Below the pieces are notes generated by a model. The model was not told the origin of the DNA. It worked only from the letters and a program-made list of their open reading frames with translations, and searched no databases. 64,000 bases of DNA from Peromyscus leucopus (taxonomy: Eukaryota; Chordata; Mammalia; Rodentia; Cricetidae): positions 58,005,660-58,069,659 of the forward strand of contig NC_051079.1 of the NCBI RefSeq assembly GCF_004664715.2. The letters run 5' to 3'. The translations under genes and the position numbers were made by a program. Of this stretch, positions 46,930-58,122 are shown piece after piece (the stretch's first letter is position 1; each line of letters begins with the position of its first letter).

Positions 46930-49873
46930 AAATAGTAACCTCTTAAAAACATTTTTGGGGGCTAGAGGAACGGCTCACCAGTTAAGATCACTGGCTGCTC
47001 TTCCAGAGGTCCTCAGTTCAATTCCCAGCACCCACCATCTATAACTCTAGTTACATGGGATCTGATGCCCTCTTCTGATGTGCAAATGTACACGCAGACA
47101 AAACACCCATGTACATATAGCACATAAATCAATAAATCTTTAAAAAAAAACTTTTTTGAAAGGCCAGGCAGTGGTCTCTCACACCCTTTAATCTCAGCAC
47201 TTGGGAGGCAGAGACAGGCAGATCCCTGTGAGTTCGAGACCAGCCTAGTCTACAAAGCGAGTTTCAGGACAGCCAGGGCTACACAAAGAAACCCTGTCTC
47301 AAGAAACCAAAAAAATAAAACATGCTTTTGACATGAAAGAAATAAAGCTAACATTAAGGAATTTCAGAATATCTCATAAAGGAAATTGGGAACCCGCTTC
47401 TAAAGAAAAAGTCAAGTGTACAAGGAAGTTGTCTAAAGAATTTCTTGTCTGACCAGATCATGGGAGCCAGCCAGATACACGGGCACATGCTGTAATTCTA
47501 GCTTTGGCATTCAGGAGGCTGAGGCGGGTGTGCATAACTTTGAGACCATCCTGAGCTTCATAAAACGTTGCACAGTTGGGGCTACACAGCTTGGCCCTGC
47601 CTCAGTAAACAAAAAGTAAAAGTAGAGGGTAATAATTTCCCACACATGTGACTACTCTTCTCTCTAGTAACGACATTTTTGTTCTTTTCACAATCTCTGA
47701 AGAAATTTTAATTTTTCAGAGACTTAAAAGTTTTACCTCAAAACATCTGTTCTCCTTCTTTGAAAGAAATGGAAAAAAAAGGGGGGGCGTGACCATACCA
47801 TTCTGATTTCACTTTCAGCTGGCAACTTTCTGCAATAGTGGATTTGAATCCAGTTTTCTCCCACCACATTAATTTCTTGATGGATAACAACATCACACAG
47901 AATTTAAAAGTCATTGTCTGTATTAAAAAGGAAAAAATAGGGTTTCACTAAATGACCCAGTCTGGTATGAACTCACCTTGTGGCATAGACAGAAATCATC
48001 CATAATGATTCTCCTGCCTGCTCAGCCTCTTAAGTAGCTGAGATTACAGGCCTATGCCCTCGGGCCTGAATAGAAAAGTAAACTTTGAAATAATTGCTGC
48101 AATGTTTATTTAAATAAGCTACGCTAGATCCAATTCAATACACTGTATTAAATAAAATTATTTAAAATATTATATAAAATTCCTTTTAGAATATGTAAGA
48201 TAAAGAATCTAAAGTACAAATGAATTTTGTGCTTATACTGAGCTCTCATCCCCAAGATATCTCATTTTATATATATGCAAATAATAAAAAAGAATATAAA
48301 TATTAACAAATTGTAGATAATAAAGTATGTTTATATATTACCTATAAAATATAATAAATTAAAAAGTGAAAATAAAAAGCACTTTTGGTCCCAGGTGTTT
48401 TGATATCAGATACCAATTTCACAATTTCTTAACTATTGTTTGCTATCTTTTATTTCAATAGCACTATATCCTCAGCTTAAACTAAATTTTTTAATTTTCT
48501 TTACTTTGATAACCATAGATACCGCATTGAAGGAATAATTCCAGTATCAACAGCTAAGCTCTCCAGTTTCCTCTACCAACCTGAAAACAGAATTAAGTGG
48601 GATAAATTATTGAAAGCGTACAATGTGTTACACAAGATTGATTCGGTAATTTACTGTTGAATAGTAAAGAATTATTTACTGTATTACTGTATTTTTTAAC
48701 TAATGTGAGTTATTAAACCTGCGTAGTATTCAATAGTGTCTTATAGATTCAAATTAGCTGTTTTTCATTACAGGGTTTGGGATTGAGCCAAGGGCCATTT
48801 GCATGCCAAGCAAACACTGTATCACTAAACACACACACACACAAGCAACATATACATATACCACTACTTTTATACTCCCAACCTCTGTTTTCTGAGTTAT
48901 AGAATTATAAGCATGGACTACACCTAGCTGGAATGTTACAAAAGCCTTAAAATATCCATTTTTATTAGTCAAGAGTTTAATTCCAATTAGCTTTGTTTTG
49001 TTTGTAAATAATTATCACATTCCTAATCTGCCAGTCTCTTGTTGATATGTACATTTTGTTATGAGGGAATTAAACTTAGCTATTCACCTCTATTATCTGA
49101 AAACAAATTTAAACATGCCTTGTTGATGAGGCGTCAAAATTGTATTGGGGGAGAGGATGGTATATCCACACGAGTGGAGGTGCTAACGGGGGACAGAGGC
49201 AGAGGATCCCTGTGGAGCTGTCCTTACTAATGGTTGTGAACTGTCTTGTGTGGATACTGGACACCAAACTCGGTCCTCTGAAAGAACAGGATGTGCAGTT
49301 ATCCTCTGAGCCATCTTTCCAGCCATGAGTTTTGGGATTTTTGTTGCAGCTGTTTTGGTTTTTAAGAAACCCACATGGCCCCAGTGCTTCTTACACTGCC
49401 TGGAACTGGAGATTCTCCTGCCTCATCAGTAATATGACTGCAAGTTTCCTGGCGCAGTTCAGTGTATGAATGTGACAGTAGAGAACAAGTACAATATTGA
49501 TGTGTACCATAAAGACTTAAGAAGAAAGAGCAGGACTGGTGAGTTAGCCTAAAGAGTAGGTGCTGAAAGATCACAGATGCTAAATCAAATTAAGATGCCC
49601 AGTAAAACTTCCCATGACAACTGAAGGCGGAAAGCTATCAAAACAATCTAAATGGAATCTTATGCTAGTTTATGCTGGGGTGATAGCAGTATGGAGCAAG
49701 GAGAATCAGGATGGAAGACACAGCCTAGAGATGAGTCAGCACTCATGGGCCAGCTAGCCTGTTGTATACGGTAACAAACAACAGAGATGTCTTGCTTCAA
49801 CCGAAGTGGACCGCAAGAATCTACAGCCAAGGTTGTCCTCTAACCTCCACACATGCATTGTTGTAAACAGGTG

Positions 49874-49918
<45 letters not shown>

Positions 49919-52900
49919 TAAAAAAGCAAATCAAAACATTTTGACAGACTCAAGACAAAGTGTGAACTAATGAAAGAACATTTTATGGCAGCACATATAC
50001 TAAAAACCATACAGAGAAAATTTTATGACTTCTATGTAAGCATGACATGCAAACTAGTGAAGTGTTCCATATTTTAAAATATGGGAAATCCCAATGTAAT
50101 TAGCCAAGCAATGTGAAAAACAAAATATCTTGTTTGAAGATCACCAATCCTATAGTAATGGTCCCTAATGAGAACAACATAGACAAAATTTAAAACAATT
50201 ATAAAAAAATTCAAAGAACTGAATAAGGGCACAAACACCAGAAAGAATTTAAAGACAAATTACTCTCCAATGAATTCCAAGAAAACAAAACAAACAGGTT
50301 AATAAAATAACAAAGTCGATTCAGGATATGAAACAAAACTCAATAAAGATATAGAAACATTAAAGAAAATCCATGAAGCTGTGAAGCTGAAAATGAAAAG
50401 TCAAATTTAAAACTCAATAAAAAAAAAAAAAAACCTAACCAATCGAATGTATCATACAGACGATAGAATAGCAGAGCTTGAGGATAAAGTAGAAAAAAAA
50501 AATGAATCACTCAGTTAAGAAATAACATTTAAGTGTAAATGGAATGTTTGAGATCTCCTTCAAATTATGGGCATAGTAGGAGAATTCCATGCCAAAAGCC
50601 TAGAAAATATTTTCAATTAAAATCCTAAAAGAAACAATTTCCAAATCTAAGGAAAGAGATAGCTATCCAGATACAAGAGGCATATGGAACACCAAATAGA
50701 ACCAGAAAAGAAACACTCCCTGTAGTATTGTAGTTAAAGCACAAAAGACACAGAAAAAAAAAAAAGAAAGAAAGTGTAATCAAAGCAGTGAGAAAGGCTG
50801 AGTTACATGTAAAGGTAGTTCTTATAAGAAAAACAGCTGACATTTCTATGGAAACATTAAAATCCAGAATGAGGGAAAAAACTGTTGCTAGGGTTTTAGC
50901 TAATATTAACATTAAAAAGAACTAGTATGTGGCAATGATAAGACTAACTTTTCATGATATTTATAGCTGAATATTTGTAAACATCTAGATTACTGGGTCC
51001 TTGGCTCTTTGAGTCTTCATCTTGCAGAACAAACAAAGGAGCAAATATCTTAGGTGCATGCTCCTCAGATTATCATATATTTATGCTTCTGTAATTTTAC
51101 TTGCTTTATTAAACTTATCTTAAAGCCTAGAAAGACAAATTGTTGGGAAGCCCTGAAAGATAGATCCTTGTATCTGTAGAGAGACCTTATTTTCCTATCC
51201 TCTAAAAATAAAAGCAAATTATGTCCATGATCTTTTCAAACTGATTTGAGCAGTCAGTTTGAGAAACAGTGTGCCTCACTAATGAAAACCCAGACATGAG
51301 AGTTAACTGGTTTGAAGGGTCCACTAGCTCTTCAAAAATGTCTGTTGTTGCAAGTTAGTAGCAAAGAATGCTTCATGGGCACTAAAAAACTTAAAAAGCA
51401 GACTGAGGTCATGTGACTTGCCCTAGACTCCTTCGGCAAGTATGTGCCGCTGCAAATATGTGACAGAACAAGGCTTTGTACACCAGTCCTGCCCCTTCCA
51501 GTCCATACTCCATTTATCTCTGAATAATGTCATTTCACCTTCCTGTTCACATTTATAGTATTGCTTTCACCTCCAGGAGTGTTAACTGCCTGTTATGCAG
51601 CCCATGGATGAAGGAAGAATTGTCACTCTTGAAAAACAAATATACAATACAATGGGCAAATGAGATAAACAATGGTATATAATCATGAATCCTGGACTGG
51701 GAGAAGAGGGCATAGTACCACATAACATGAAAATAGATTTAATAACCAGAGGCTGTGGGAGGCAGGCTTGTGGTGCCAAGATGTTGTGTAGCGTTTTCTC
51801 CAATTTAAAGCCTTACGTCTTGGAGAGAAATTTCTTGAGACATAGGATATAAAGGGAAAGTGAACAGGCTACTTTATGACAGGATGTTTATAAGGAAGTG
51901 AAACATTCCATCCTTAAGGGAAGCTCCATTAAGACAGGAAGTAAGCAACTCAAATAGCTTCAGGAAGTCCCTGAAACTAAAAAGATTCAGTAGGTTCCTC
52001 CCTCTTCACGAGTATGTGAATTGTAAAGATTGCTGAGAGTCAGACAAACCAAGCAGCCAAAAAGAAGCAGAGAACTGTCCAACTGCCTGGAAGAGACAAA
52101 GACCAGCTGAACTGCCTGGAAGAGGCCCAGACAAACAGAGCCACCTGGAACAGACACTCTCAGACTCTGAGCTGCTTGCCGGTAGTGCAGTGAGCTCCAG
52201 GTTTCCAGCTTTTATGAGCTGATTAACTGTGCTGGGTGGGCTTTGGTAGTGCAGATATCTTTGAGTCATTTCTGCTCCTGTCAATAAGTAACCTCCCACC
52301 CATATTCCGGAGTAACCTTTTTGTTCAGACTTTGGTGTATCCTTATGTTGCTCTCTCGTGGGCACCCTTTCTGGGATGAGTAGACCTGTGTTTTATATCT
52401 CCCAGAAAAAGTCTGTCATGCTACCCAGGCCAACAGAGAACTGAAATCACTGAAAGGGATAGTGACTGTGGGATCTCACATGCAGGCAGGACAGACTTGG
52501 AAGTATTTGCAGCTAAGCCATTCAAAATCCAGTTTCACCAGATGGTTTCAAACACTGGTCATTAATTTTAGGCCTTATGCCATAAAGTGCCAAATCAATA
52601 TATTTTTCAGAATATTTTACCAACCCCACGGAGGGACAAAATAGTGCTGTAAAGAAATCAGAAGACCTCAGCTCTAATTCTGAACTGCTTTCTAGCTATG
52701 CGTAGGATTTCATCTGGTGGGCCTTGTCCTCTCTATCTACAACTAGAATAAATGATCTTCAGATTCCTTGCCAAATGTTGTGCACACCTAACTATGACTG
52801 ATGTTCCTTAACACTGTCAATGCAGGCTGATTTGGTGAGACCGTCTAAAGACAGGCTAAACATACATGATGAAGTTTTTGGGGAACAATAAATCATTGAC

Positions 52901-55900
52901 ATTAATTTTTGCAACCTTTATGGTTTGATTTGTTGCAGGACACATTTATATGTCATACCATTACGAATAGTTTTGCCATGGGCTCTATTTCCCCTAGAGA
53001 CTTTATCGACGTAATATACTTCAAACACTATGAAGGGAATTTTGACATTATCTGTGGTGAGTTGAAACATTTTGCCCATGTTTTAGAATTACTATGTGTC
53101 ATTAAAAATGTTTTGCCTTTAATAGTTAGTATTAATAGTTTAGAAGAAACTATAGTTTCAGTTCTTTTGTTTGTTTATTCAGTGCAACCAAAAAGCTTGT
53201 GCCATGTACACAGGCCGGGTATTTTACCTAATCCAAGAGGTGCTGTGTAGATAAGTTGCTCCTGGACTTTTGCAGTATGAACTGTGGAATCAACACAGAT
53301 AGAGACTGTAAACTAAAATTTCAATGTATACATTTTTAATCCTATGAAACAAAACTAGCCTTTTATATATAATTTTATACTTGGCTCATTTAAAATGGGC
53401 ATATATAATAATTGTTACAGTACTGAGTATAAAGTATGATAATACTGAGTACTTCTGGGTGGGTCTTTCCTTAAATGGGCCTATGTCTCTTCTAGGGAAT
53501 GCAAGTTTTGATATAACCCTAGCCTACTCTGCAATAATGTGACTCTGTGGAACACAAATATATCATTATTTGCTAAATTGTGTCACTGACACAAAACCTT
53601 TTCACACCACAAGAGTTTGGACTCTGAAAGCTTAAGATCATGTTTGATGAAAGTATTTTGACAGAATAGCAGTGAAGATCCCAATTTCCTTCTTGAATTT
53701 GATCTAATCCTATAATTTCTATAAGAATATTTTCTCTCCTATAAGCTACTCAGGGATAGACAGTGAAGCTGTGTTATTACTTCCCAGTACTTAGATGACT
53801 GCAGTATTCTGTTTCACTGACAAGACTTTTCAGCCCTCTGACTCAAAGCCAGTTTTCTGGGCTTTATAGCAGATCATTAAAGATGAATGTTCTCACCGGG
53901 CAGTGGCGGCGCACACCTTTAATCCCAACACTCGGGAAGCAGAGCCAAGCAGATCTCTGTGAGTTCGAGGCCAGACTAGTCTACAGAGCAAGATCCAAGA
54001 CAGGCACCAAAACACACAGAGAAACCCTGTCTCAAAAAAATAGAAAAACAAAGAACAAAAAAAAAAAACTAAAAGAAAACAAAAACAAAAAAAGATGAAT
54101 GTTCTCATAAAATATGCATACATATTTTAATCATTGTTTTCAAAGTTTCATCACATAAAATGTTTTCACTACCTACTATATGAAATTTTGCCTTTTCTGA
54201 ATTGTAAGGGCTGTAATTTTCCATTTTAAAAACAAGCTGTTTCTGGCCTCTATTAAGAGTCAGAGGGAAGGTCAAACAACAGCTGGGGTTTGAGCTCAAT
54301 GTCAGAGTACTGTCACCGCCACCTGAGGCCCGAGGCTCCATCCCACCATAGCAAAATTAGAAAATAATTAAACAAACGCACGATGGAGCATTCCTTCATC
54401 TATATGAATTTGAGGCCACCCTTGTGTACATAGTGAGTTCCAAGCCAACCAGGACTACATATTGAGATCCTGTCTCAAAAAATAGTAAGTAAATAAAGCA
54501 ACATATAAGTTTAAACTAGTGACTAGAAATAACCATTCATTTTATGCATCAACAAAGCTAAATTTTCTTAAATTTCCACTGAATAAATGTTCAATGTATA
54601 GTCACTTTTCTTCTTGGTGTTTTTAAAGCTTTATTCTGCACCTTGCTTTGAGCTAAATATTTTGTATGTGTGTCTCACTAAAGTTAAAACTGAAGTTTAC
54701 AGAAACTGAGTAGTAAAAATACTGATTTAGCTATCTAATAAGCTACTGAATTTAAAACTCTAGTCTTTCTGATTTTCAAAAAAATGCTACCTACCACAGT
54801 ACATGCCTCACTAAAGACTCACACTTTTTGGTAAACTAACAGATATAAGAAAAGAAAAGAAATACAAGCATAGTCTCCACGTTTTAAATGGAAAATATTT
54901 CTATCACTCTGGCAATACCAGCATAATGGGCTCTGTTTAGAAGTGAGTCAAAAATGGAATATTCACTCAGCCACATTCCTCCTCTACACTAGTGCATTTT
55001 GGATAGACGTTGCTAAAGTAATTTAGGAAAATTCATGTTCTCTGGCTGTAGCAAAAGTTATAAATTTGTAAACTATTTAGAAAATATATAATTGTTTTAA
55101 ATTTCACCTTCTTTTCACTGCAACATACATATTATGCTGCATAATTAATTACTAAGGTAAATTCTACTAAGTTTTAATTACACTTTGAAATTAGTACATG
55201 GAATTAACAGAAGAAAGCATTTAAAGTGTCTAAGTACTTCAGATAGTTCATGGAGAATGAAAGTATTAACAAAAGTCAATGAGCCCCAATAAAACAATCT
55301 TTTATGCTTTGTTTATTTGTTTCAAACCTCAGAAAGTAACTAAATGATACTTTTAAAGAACTTTTCTTGTATAAAAATATACAAGCATCTTTAGATACTA
55401 GTATAAATATATGTACACTGTGAAACTAGTGTTAACATTGAAGTCAAATGCCATCATTTATTTTAAAATTATGCTTCTAGAAATAATGTTTGTCCTTGTG
55501 AAATTGTCTCATTTCACCTTTTGTAATCACAGCTCGCAGTGTGGACTTCCCAGGATATCCTCCGACTTCACATTATGTCCGTGGCTATAACTACCCTTCT
55601 GGCTATGTGTGTTCACCTCTCAAAGAGTAAGTGCTATTCATACGTGTCTATTTTAACAGGGTTTTCCACTTCCACTTAGGATTTACTTTAGGATCTCTAG
55701 CTTACCAATAGAAATATGTACCAACATAGTTTATTGGGAGAAAAAAAAAAAAAGACTGCCCCATAAGCAATTTTAAAAATAACTTTTTATATTTTTGTCT
55801 TAAATATAAGAACAGATAACTTACTATGAAATATATTCTAGGGCTCTGGGCATAATGAAACACACAAATATTTTCCCACAACTAAACCTTCCATGATGTC

Positions 55901-57035
55901 TGTAGCCGAGTGTGGTCATATAAGCCGGTAACCCTAGAACTCAGACAGTGAAAGCAGGGGGACTACCATGATGAGTTCCAGGCGGAGCTGGTTATACTAC
56001 AGTGAATTTAAGGCCCAGTTGAGATGCATAGCCAAACTCTGTCTCAGAGAAGAGCAAATTAATACAATTTTATTATTAAAATTATAGTTATATAATTATT
56101 AAAAATAATTATATAACTATAAGCATGATGTTGGCTTGGCCAGCTTTATGATGATTTTCATTTTATCTTGTTAGATTTTGTTTTGCTATGGTTTGTTGTT
56201 CTCTTCTAGAAGCCTGTTCTTTCCTAATAAGAGACAGAAAAGAGTGGATCTGAATGGGAGGGAAGATGGGGAGGAACTGGGAGGAGCAGAGGTGGGGAAA
56301 CTGTATTCAGATTATATTGTATGAGAAAAGAATCTATGTTTAATAAAAAAGGAAATATAAATATATCTCAATGAAAAAAACTGCACATATATGCAGGAAT
56401 ATAGGTATATAATTTTCCTTATTTTTTCATTTTTAATAGAGGCAGATATTGTTTTTCTTATTAAGTAAAGATGTATATATATGGGCTCTATAAAGTTGAT
56501 AAATGCTACATAAACAGGAGTAGAACAAATGTTTAGAGAAAAGAAAAGGTATGAATTCTGAGGACTACGTTATCTACTCAAAGGATAGAAGAAATAGCAA
56601 AAGGAAAGGGTAACTAAAGCTGAGATTTTAAGATACCTTCTTACTACTTATATTCTATGTAGAATTTTTATTTTATAAGGTCACTGTCCCTTCCCCTTTT
56701 AGTTAATTGTCTTGTCATATGCCAATAGAAAGAATTGAAGAAAATTAATTGAAGACTTCTGCTCTCTATAAACTTGTCACTTCCTAAGGTCAAGTTAAGA
56801 ATGCTTTATCTTTTGTAACTCTTTATTTGCTTACAGAAACCCAGCATATTCCAATCTAGTGGTATTTGTCCAGATAGACATGAGAGGAAAATGGCTTACA
56901 TCGTTAATTGAGAAAGTTATGCCATCCAACTTAGTGAACTTCTTCCTCAATGCAAAAGATGGCATAAAGGAGTATGAAACTCTATCAGTACGGAGACGTC
57001 ACAGTGGGCACCCATTAGTACACAAAAAGAAATAA
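41577..57035 (+). CDS. Stard6: Stard6, StAR-related lipid transfer (START) domain protein 6
   Basis: Six coding exons: 41,577-41,666; 41,848-41,897; 48,519-48,645; 52,939-53,056; 55,533-55,626; 56,837-57,035. All are GT-AG and in phase, giving 678 nt and 225 residues. Human STARD6 is about 220. It is a single START domain that should bind a sterol or other lipid in a hydrophobic tunnel. In mammals the gene is known mainly from male germ cells. Landmarks are [20 protein letters not shown] at the start, [11 protein letters not shown] (44-54), the START signature '[19 protein letters not shown]' (from about residue 104), [13 protein letters not shown], and the C-terminal helix '[20 protein letters not shown]'. 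There is no signal or mitochondrial targeting peptide, so it is probably cytosolic. The basic tail [14 protein letters not shown] ends the protein. It is head to head with Las2. Confidence 0.97.
41848..41897 (+). CDS. Stard6: Stard6 exon, residues 31-47
   Basis: Only 50 nt. The acceptor is CCCCTTTGAG|AAAAAG and the donor is GGAAATCT|GTAAGT. It encodes [16 protein letters not shown]. The preceding intron is a short 181 bp, and the next is 6.6 kb. Confidence 0.94.
42105..42175 (+). repeat. ID-type SINE fragment
   Basis: 'agacagtgtagagcaacttg' and 'gccctgagatccatccctaa' follow the ID order in diverged form. Confidence 0.45.
42593..42632. repeat. Poly-T tract of 40
   Basis: Forty uninterrupted T, preceded by T8 and GG. 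It probably marks the tail of a minus-strand retroelement, though its body was not recognised. Its length is liable to assembly error. Confidence 0.9.
42940..43060 (+). mobile_element. MER-type fragment (tentative)
   Basis: 'atggtcagcttgacacaatgtagaatcac' in part and 'gaaggattttctagaccagg' resemble the opening of the same MER-type family seen at 11,380. Confidence 0.4.
43130..44040 (-). mobile_element. Decayed LINE-1, ORF1/ORF2 junction region
   Basis: On the minus strand it reads like A-rich L1 ORF1 to early ORF2 sequence. On the plus strand it shows the usual T-rich texture ('attttctgctatggttttatta', 'cctgtttt' and 'ttgatccagtcctat'). Multiple stops. Confidence 0.55.
45000..45400 (-). mobile_element. 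LINE-1 ORF2 fragment
   Basis: 'tttgatctagtttgaattga', 'tttttgtgcaaggtgaaaga' and 'tccagcaccatttatttaaa' are the complement of a well-conserved part of L1 ORF2. The end jumps to another L1 segment at about 45,300, so it is deleted internally. Confidence 0.75.
45696..45820 (+). repeat. B1 SINE with internal deletion
   Basis: 'tggtggtggcgcatgccttt', 'ggaggcagatctctgtgagt' (a deletion in the usual 'ggcagaggcaggcgg') and a tail. Confidence 0.85.
46863..46929. repeat. (CT)n microsatellite
   Basis: About 33 CT units with two CG interruptions. A spurious Ser-Leu open frame crosses it. Confidence 0.93.
46958..47152 (+). repeat. B2 SINE
   Basis: 'gggggctagaggaacggctc', 'ctggctgctcttccagaggt', 'caattcccagcacccaccat' and the AT-rich tail 'aatcaataaatctttaaaaa'. 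Confidence 0.92.
47161..47320 (+). repeat. B1 SINE
   Basis: 'ggccaggcagtggtctctca' to 'ctacacaaagaaaccctgtc' and an A-tail. It directly follows the B2 tail, a SINE landing in a SINE tail. Confidence 0.92.
47475..47625 (+). repeat. Old B1/PB1-type SINE
   Basis: 'cacgggcacatgctgtaatt', 'attcaggaggctgaggcggg' and 'ccctgcctcagtaaac' retain the 7SL-derived pattern. Confidence 0.65.
47937..48066 (-). repeat. Old B1/PB1-type SINE
   Basis: The complement of 'agggtttcactaaatgaccc', 'ctcttaagtagctgagatta' and 'caggcctatgccctcgggcc' matches a 7SL-type SINE. Confidence 0.65.
48519..48645 (+). CDS. Stard6: Stard6 exon, residues 47-89
   Basis: The acceptor is AACCATAG|ATACCGC and the donor is ATTGATTCG|GTAATT. 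The 127 nt encode [20 protein letters not shown], then [20 protein letters not shown] and DS. Confidence 0.95.
49165..49323 (-). repeat. B3-type SINE
   Basis: The complement of 'atggttgtgaactgtcttgt', 'ggacaccaaactcggtcctc' and 'ctctgagccatctttccagc' is the B3 order. Confidence 0.75.
49878..49917. repeat. (CA)n microsatellite
   Basis: About 19 CA units after 'aggtgcgta', at the end of a diverged plus-strand SINE ('cctctaacctccacacatgc'). Confidence 0.93.
50100..50900 (+). mobile_element. LINE-1 ORF1-region remnant
   Basis: A-rich sequence with 'attcaaagaactgaataagg', 'agaatagcagagcttgagga' and 'gataaagtagaaaaaaaaaa' corresponds to the coiled-coil-coding part of L1 ORF1. It is disrupted by frameshifts. 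Confidence 0.65.
51880..52375 (+). mobile_element. LTR-like interspersed repeat (tentative)
   Basis: 'caggaagtccctgaaactaa', 'ctccctcttcacgagtatgt', 'tcaataagtaacctcccacc' and 'ttgctctctcgtgggcaccc' recall a rodent LTR family. 'gaactgcctggaagag' type units of about 33-43 bp repeat at 52,070-52,160. The ends and target duplication were not located. Confidence 0.4.
52939..53056 (+). CDS. Stard6: Stard6 exon, residues 90-129 (START signature)
   Basis: The acceptor is TTTGTTGCAG|GACACA and the donor is ATCTGTG|GTGAGT. The 118 nt encode [20 protein letters not shown] and [19 protein letters not shown]. The PRDF motif is conserved across StAR-type START domains. Confidence 0.96.
53896..54090 (+). 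repeat. B1 SINE with 17-bp target duplication
   Basis: A full B1 with a variable A-rich tail. The perfect direct repeat aaagatgaatgttctca lies at 53,879-53,895 and 54,091-54,107. A young insertion in a Stard6 intron. Confidence 0.97.
54384..54490 (+). repeat. B1-type right half, old
   Basis: 'gaatttgaggccacccttgt', 'acatagtgagttccaagcca' and 'attgagatcctgtctcaaaa' keep the B1 order. Confidence 0.65.
55533..55626 (+). CDS. Stard6: Stard6 exon, residues 129-160
   Basis: The acceptor is TTGTAATCACAG|CTCGCAG and the donor is CTCAAAGA|GTAAGT. The 94 nt encode [20 protein letters not shown] and [10 protein letters not shown]. Confidence 0.95.
55900..56058 (+). repeat. Old B1/PB1-type SINE
   Basis: 'agccgagtgtggtcatataa', 'ggtaaccctagaactcagac' and 'catagccaaactctgtctca' retain the B1 layout. 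It lies in the last Stard6 intron. Confidence 0.65.
56200..56355 (+). mobile_element. LINE-1 3' end
   Basis: 'gatctgaatgggagggaaga', 'ggggaggaactgggaggagc' and 'attatattgtatgagaaaag', then 'aataaaaaagg', is the typical G-rich end and A-tail of an Lx-type L1. Confidence 0.7.
56837..57035 (+). CDS. Stard6: Stard6 last coding exon and stop
   Basis: The acceptor is TTTGCTTACAG|AAACCCAGC. It encodes [19 protein letters not shown], the C-terminal helix and a basic tail ending HKKK. The stop TAA at 57,033-57,035 lies inside an AATAAA hexamer (57,031-57,036). Confidence 0.96.
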
Positions 57036-57634
57036 AGCAATTCTGCCATTAAACATAGCAATTGCAGACCGTACAAACTGCTAGTAAGTGTAGTTTGTCC
57101 CTGCTGATTACTTCTAAGTCAATATGTGTAAATCTATTATATGTCTCTAGACATTATCCTTGTACCGAGGACTTGAATGTTTTGTCAAAATAAGAACTTC
57201 ATTTTACAAGAAAACTCCATTATATATAGCTTTTAATCTCACATGACATGAAATAATGTGCTATTAATACACTTTGCCCACCTGAATATGCTCCACATTC
57301 AGATCATAAACAAGCAGATAGAGTCAGCTGTCGACAGAATTAGAAGTTCATTAATTATTCATCTAGGGATAGTGGCAAGCACCTGTAACCCCGGCACTGG
57401 AGGGACTGAGATGGGACCAGCACACGAGAGCAGCCTGAGCTACACAGAAAGACCCTATCTCAAAAATAAATAAAAAGTGTATTTTAAATTATCTTTCCCT
57501 CATTTACTACTTCAATTGAGAGTTATGGAAACTTGAACATAAGAACTGAACACTAGGGAACTCAGAGTGCATCTAAGGGTAGAATAATAACCTACCATAT
57601 AACGACCCTGGATTCCATCTTTCATACCAGAAAC
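57036..57634 (+). other. Stard6 3' untranslated or flanking sequence
   Basis: After the stop there is no clear single poly-A site. AATAAA-type hexamers occur at the stop itself and in the A-rich SINE tail near 57,463-57,472. A B1-type SINE (57,362-57,475, 'gggatagtggcaagcacctg') is included. There is no further coding sequence. Confidence 0.55.
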
Positions 57635-58122
57635 TGTGGTGATATTGTGTCCCCCAATATATTGTGCACCCTAATAAACTTTTCTGGGGTCAGAGAACAG
57701 AACAGCCACTAAATAGACATAGAGGCCAGAAAATGGTGGCACACACCCCTTTAATCCTAGCATTCTGGAGGCAGAGATCTGTCTGGATCTCTGTGAGTTC
57801 AAAGCCACACTGGAAACAGCCAGGCCTGGTGACACACACCTTTAATCCCAGGAAGTGATGGCAGGAAGCAGAAAGGTGTATAAGGTTTGAGGACCGGGAA
57901 CTAGGGCTCTTTTAAGGTTTTAGGCTTTTAGCAGCAGTTCAGCTGAGATCCATTCCAGTGAGGACTCAGAGGCTTTCAGTCTGAGGAAACAGGATCAGCT
58001 GAGGAATTGGCAAGGTGAGGTTGGATGTGGCTTCTTCTGTTTCTCTGATCTTTCAACTTTCACCCCAATACCTGGCTCTGGGTTTGTTTTTATTAATAAG
58101 ACCTTTTAAGATTTGTGCTACA
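57635..58122 (+). mobile_element. Solo LTR, family B, copy 2
   Basis: The 488-bp unit runs from TGTGGTGATATTGTG to TTTGTGCTACA, with a perfect 6-bp target duplication agaaac (57,629-57,634 and 58,123-58,128). It is in inverted orientation to the copy at 24,868-25,385. It contains two B1-like pieces ('cctttaatcctagcattctg', 'acacctttaatcccagg') and an AATAAA at 57,673-57,678. It is in the same orientation as Stard6 and 600 bp past its stop. No viral coding sequence. Confidence 0.88.

Larger units (their letters stand above)
41898..48518 (+). other. Stard6 6.6-kb intron
   Basis: Holds an ID fragment (42,105-42,175), a T40 tract, L1 remnants on the minus strand, B1 and B2 SINEs and a CT tract. 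44,050-44,930 and 45,830-46,730 hold nothing I recognise. 48,070-48,480 is very AT-rich. Confidence 0.65.
48646..52938 (+). other. Stard6 4.3-kb intron
   Basis: Contains minus-strand SINE pieces (about 48,775-48,930; 49,165-49,323), a CA tract, an L1 ORF1 remnant and an LTR-like repeat. 50,930-51,880 and 52,380-52,930 hold nothing I recognise. Confidence 0.65.
53057..55532 (+). other. Stard6 2.5-kb intron
   Basis: Carries a young B1 with target duplication and an old B1 right half. 54,500-55,530 is AT-rich with no recognised repeat or exon. Confidence 0.65.
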
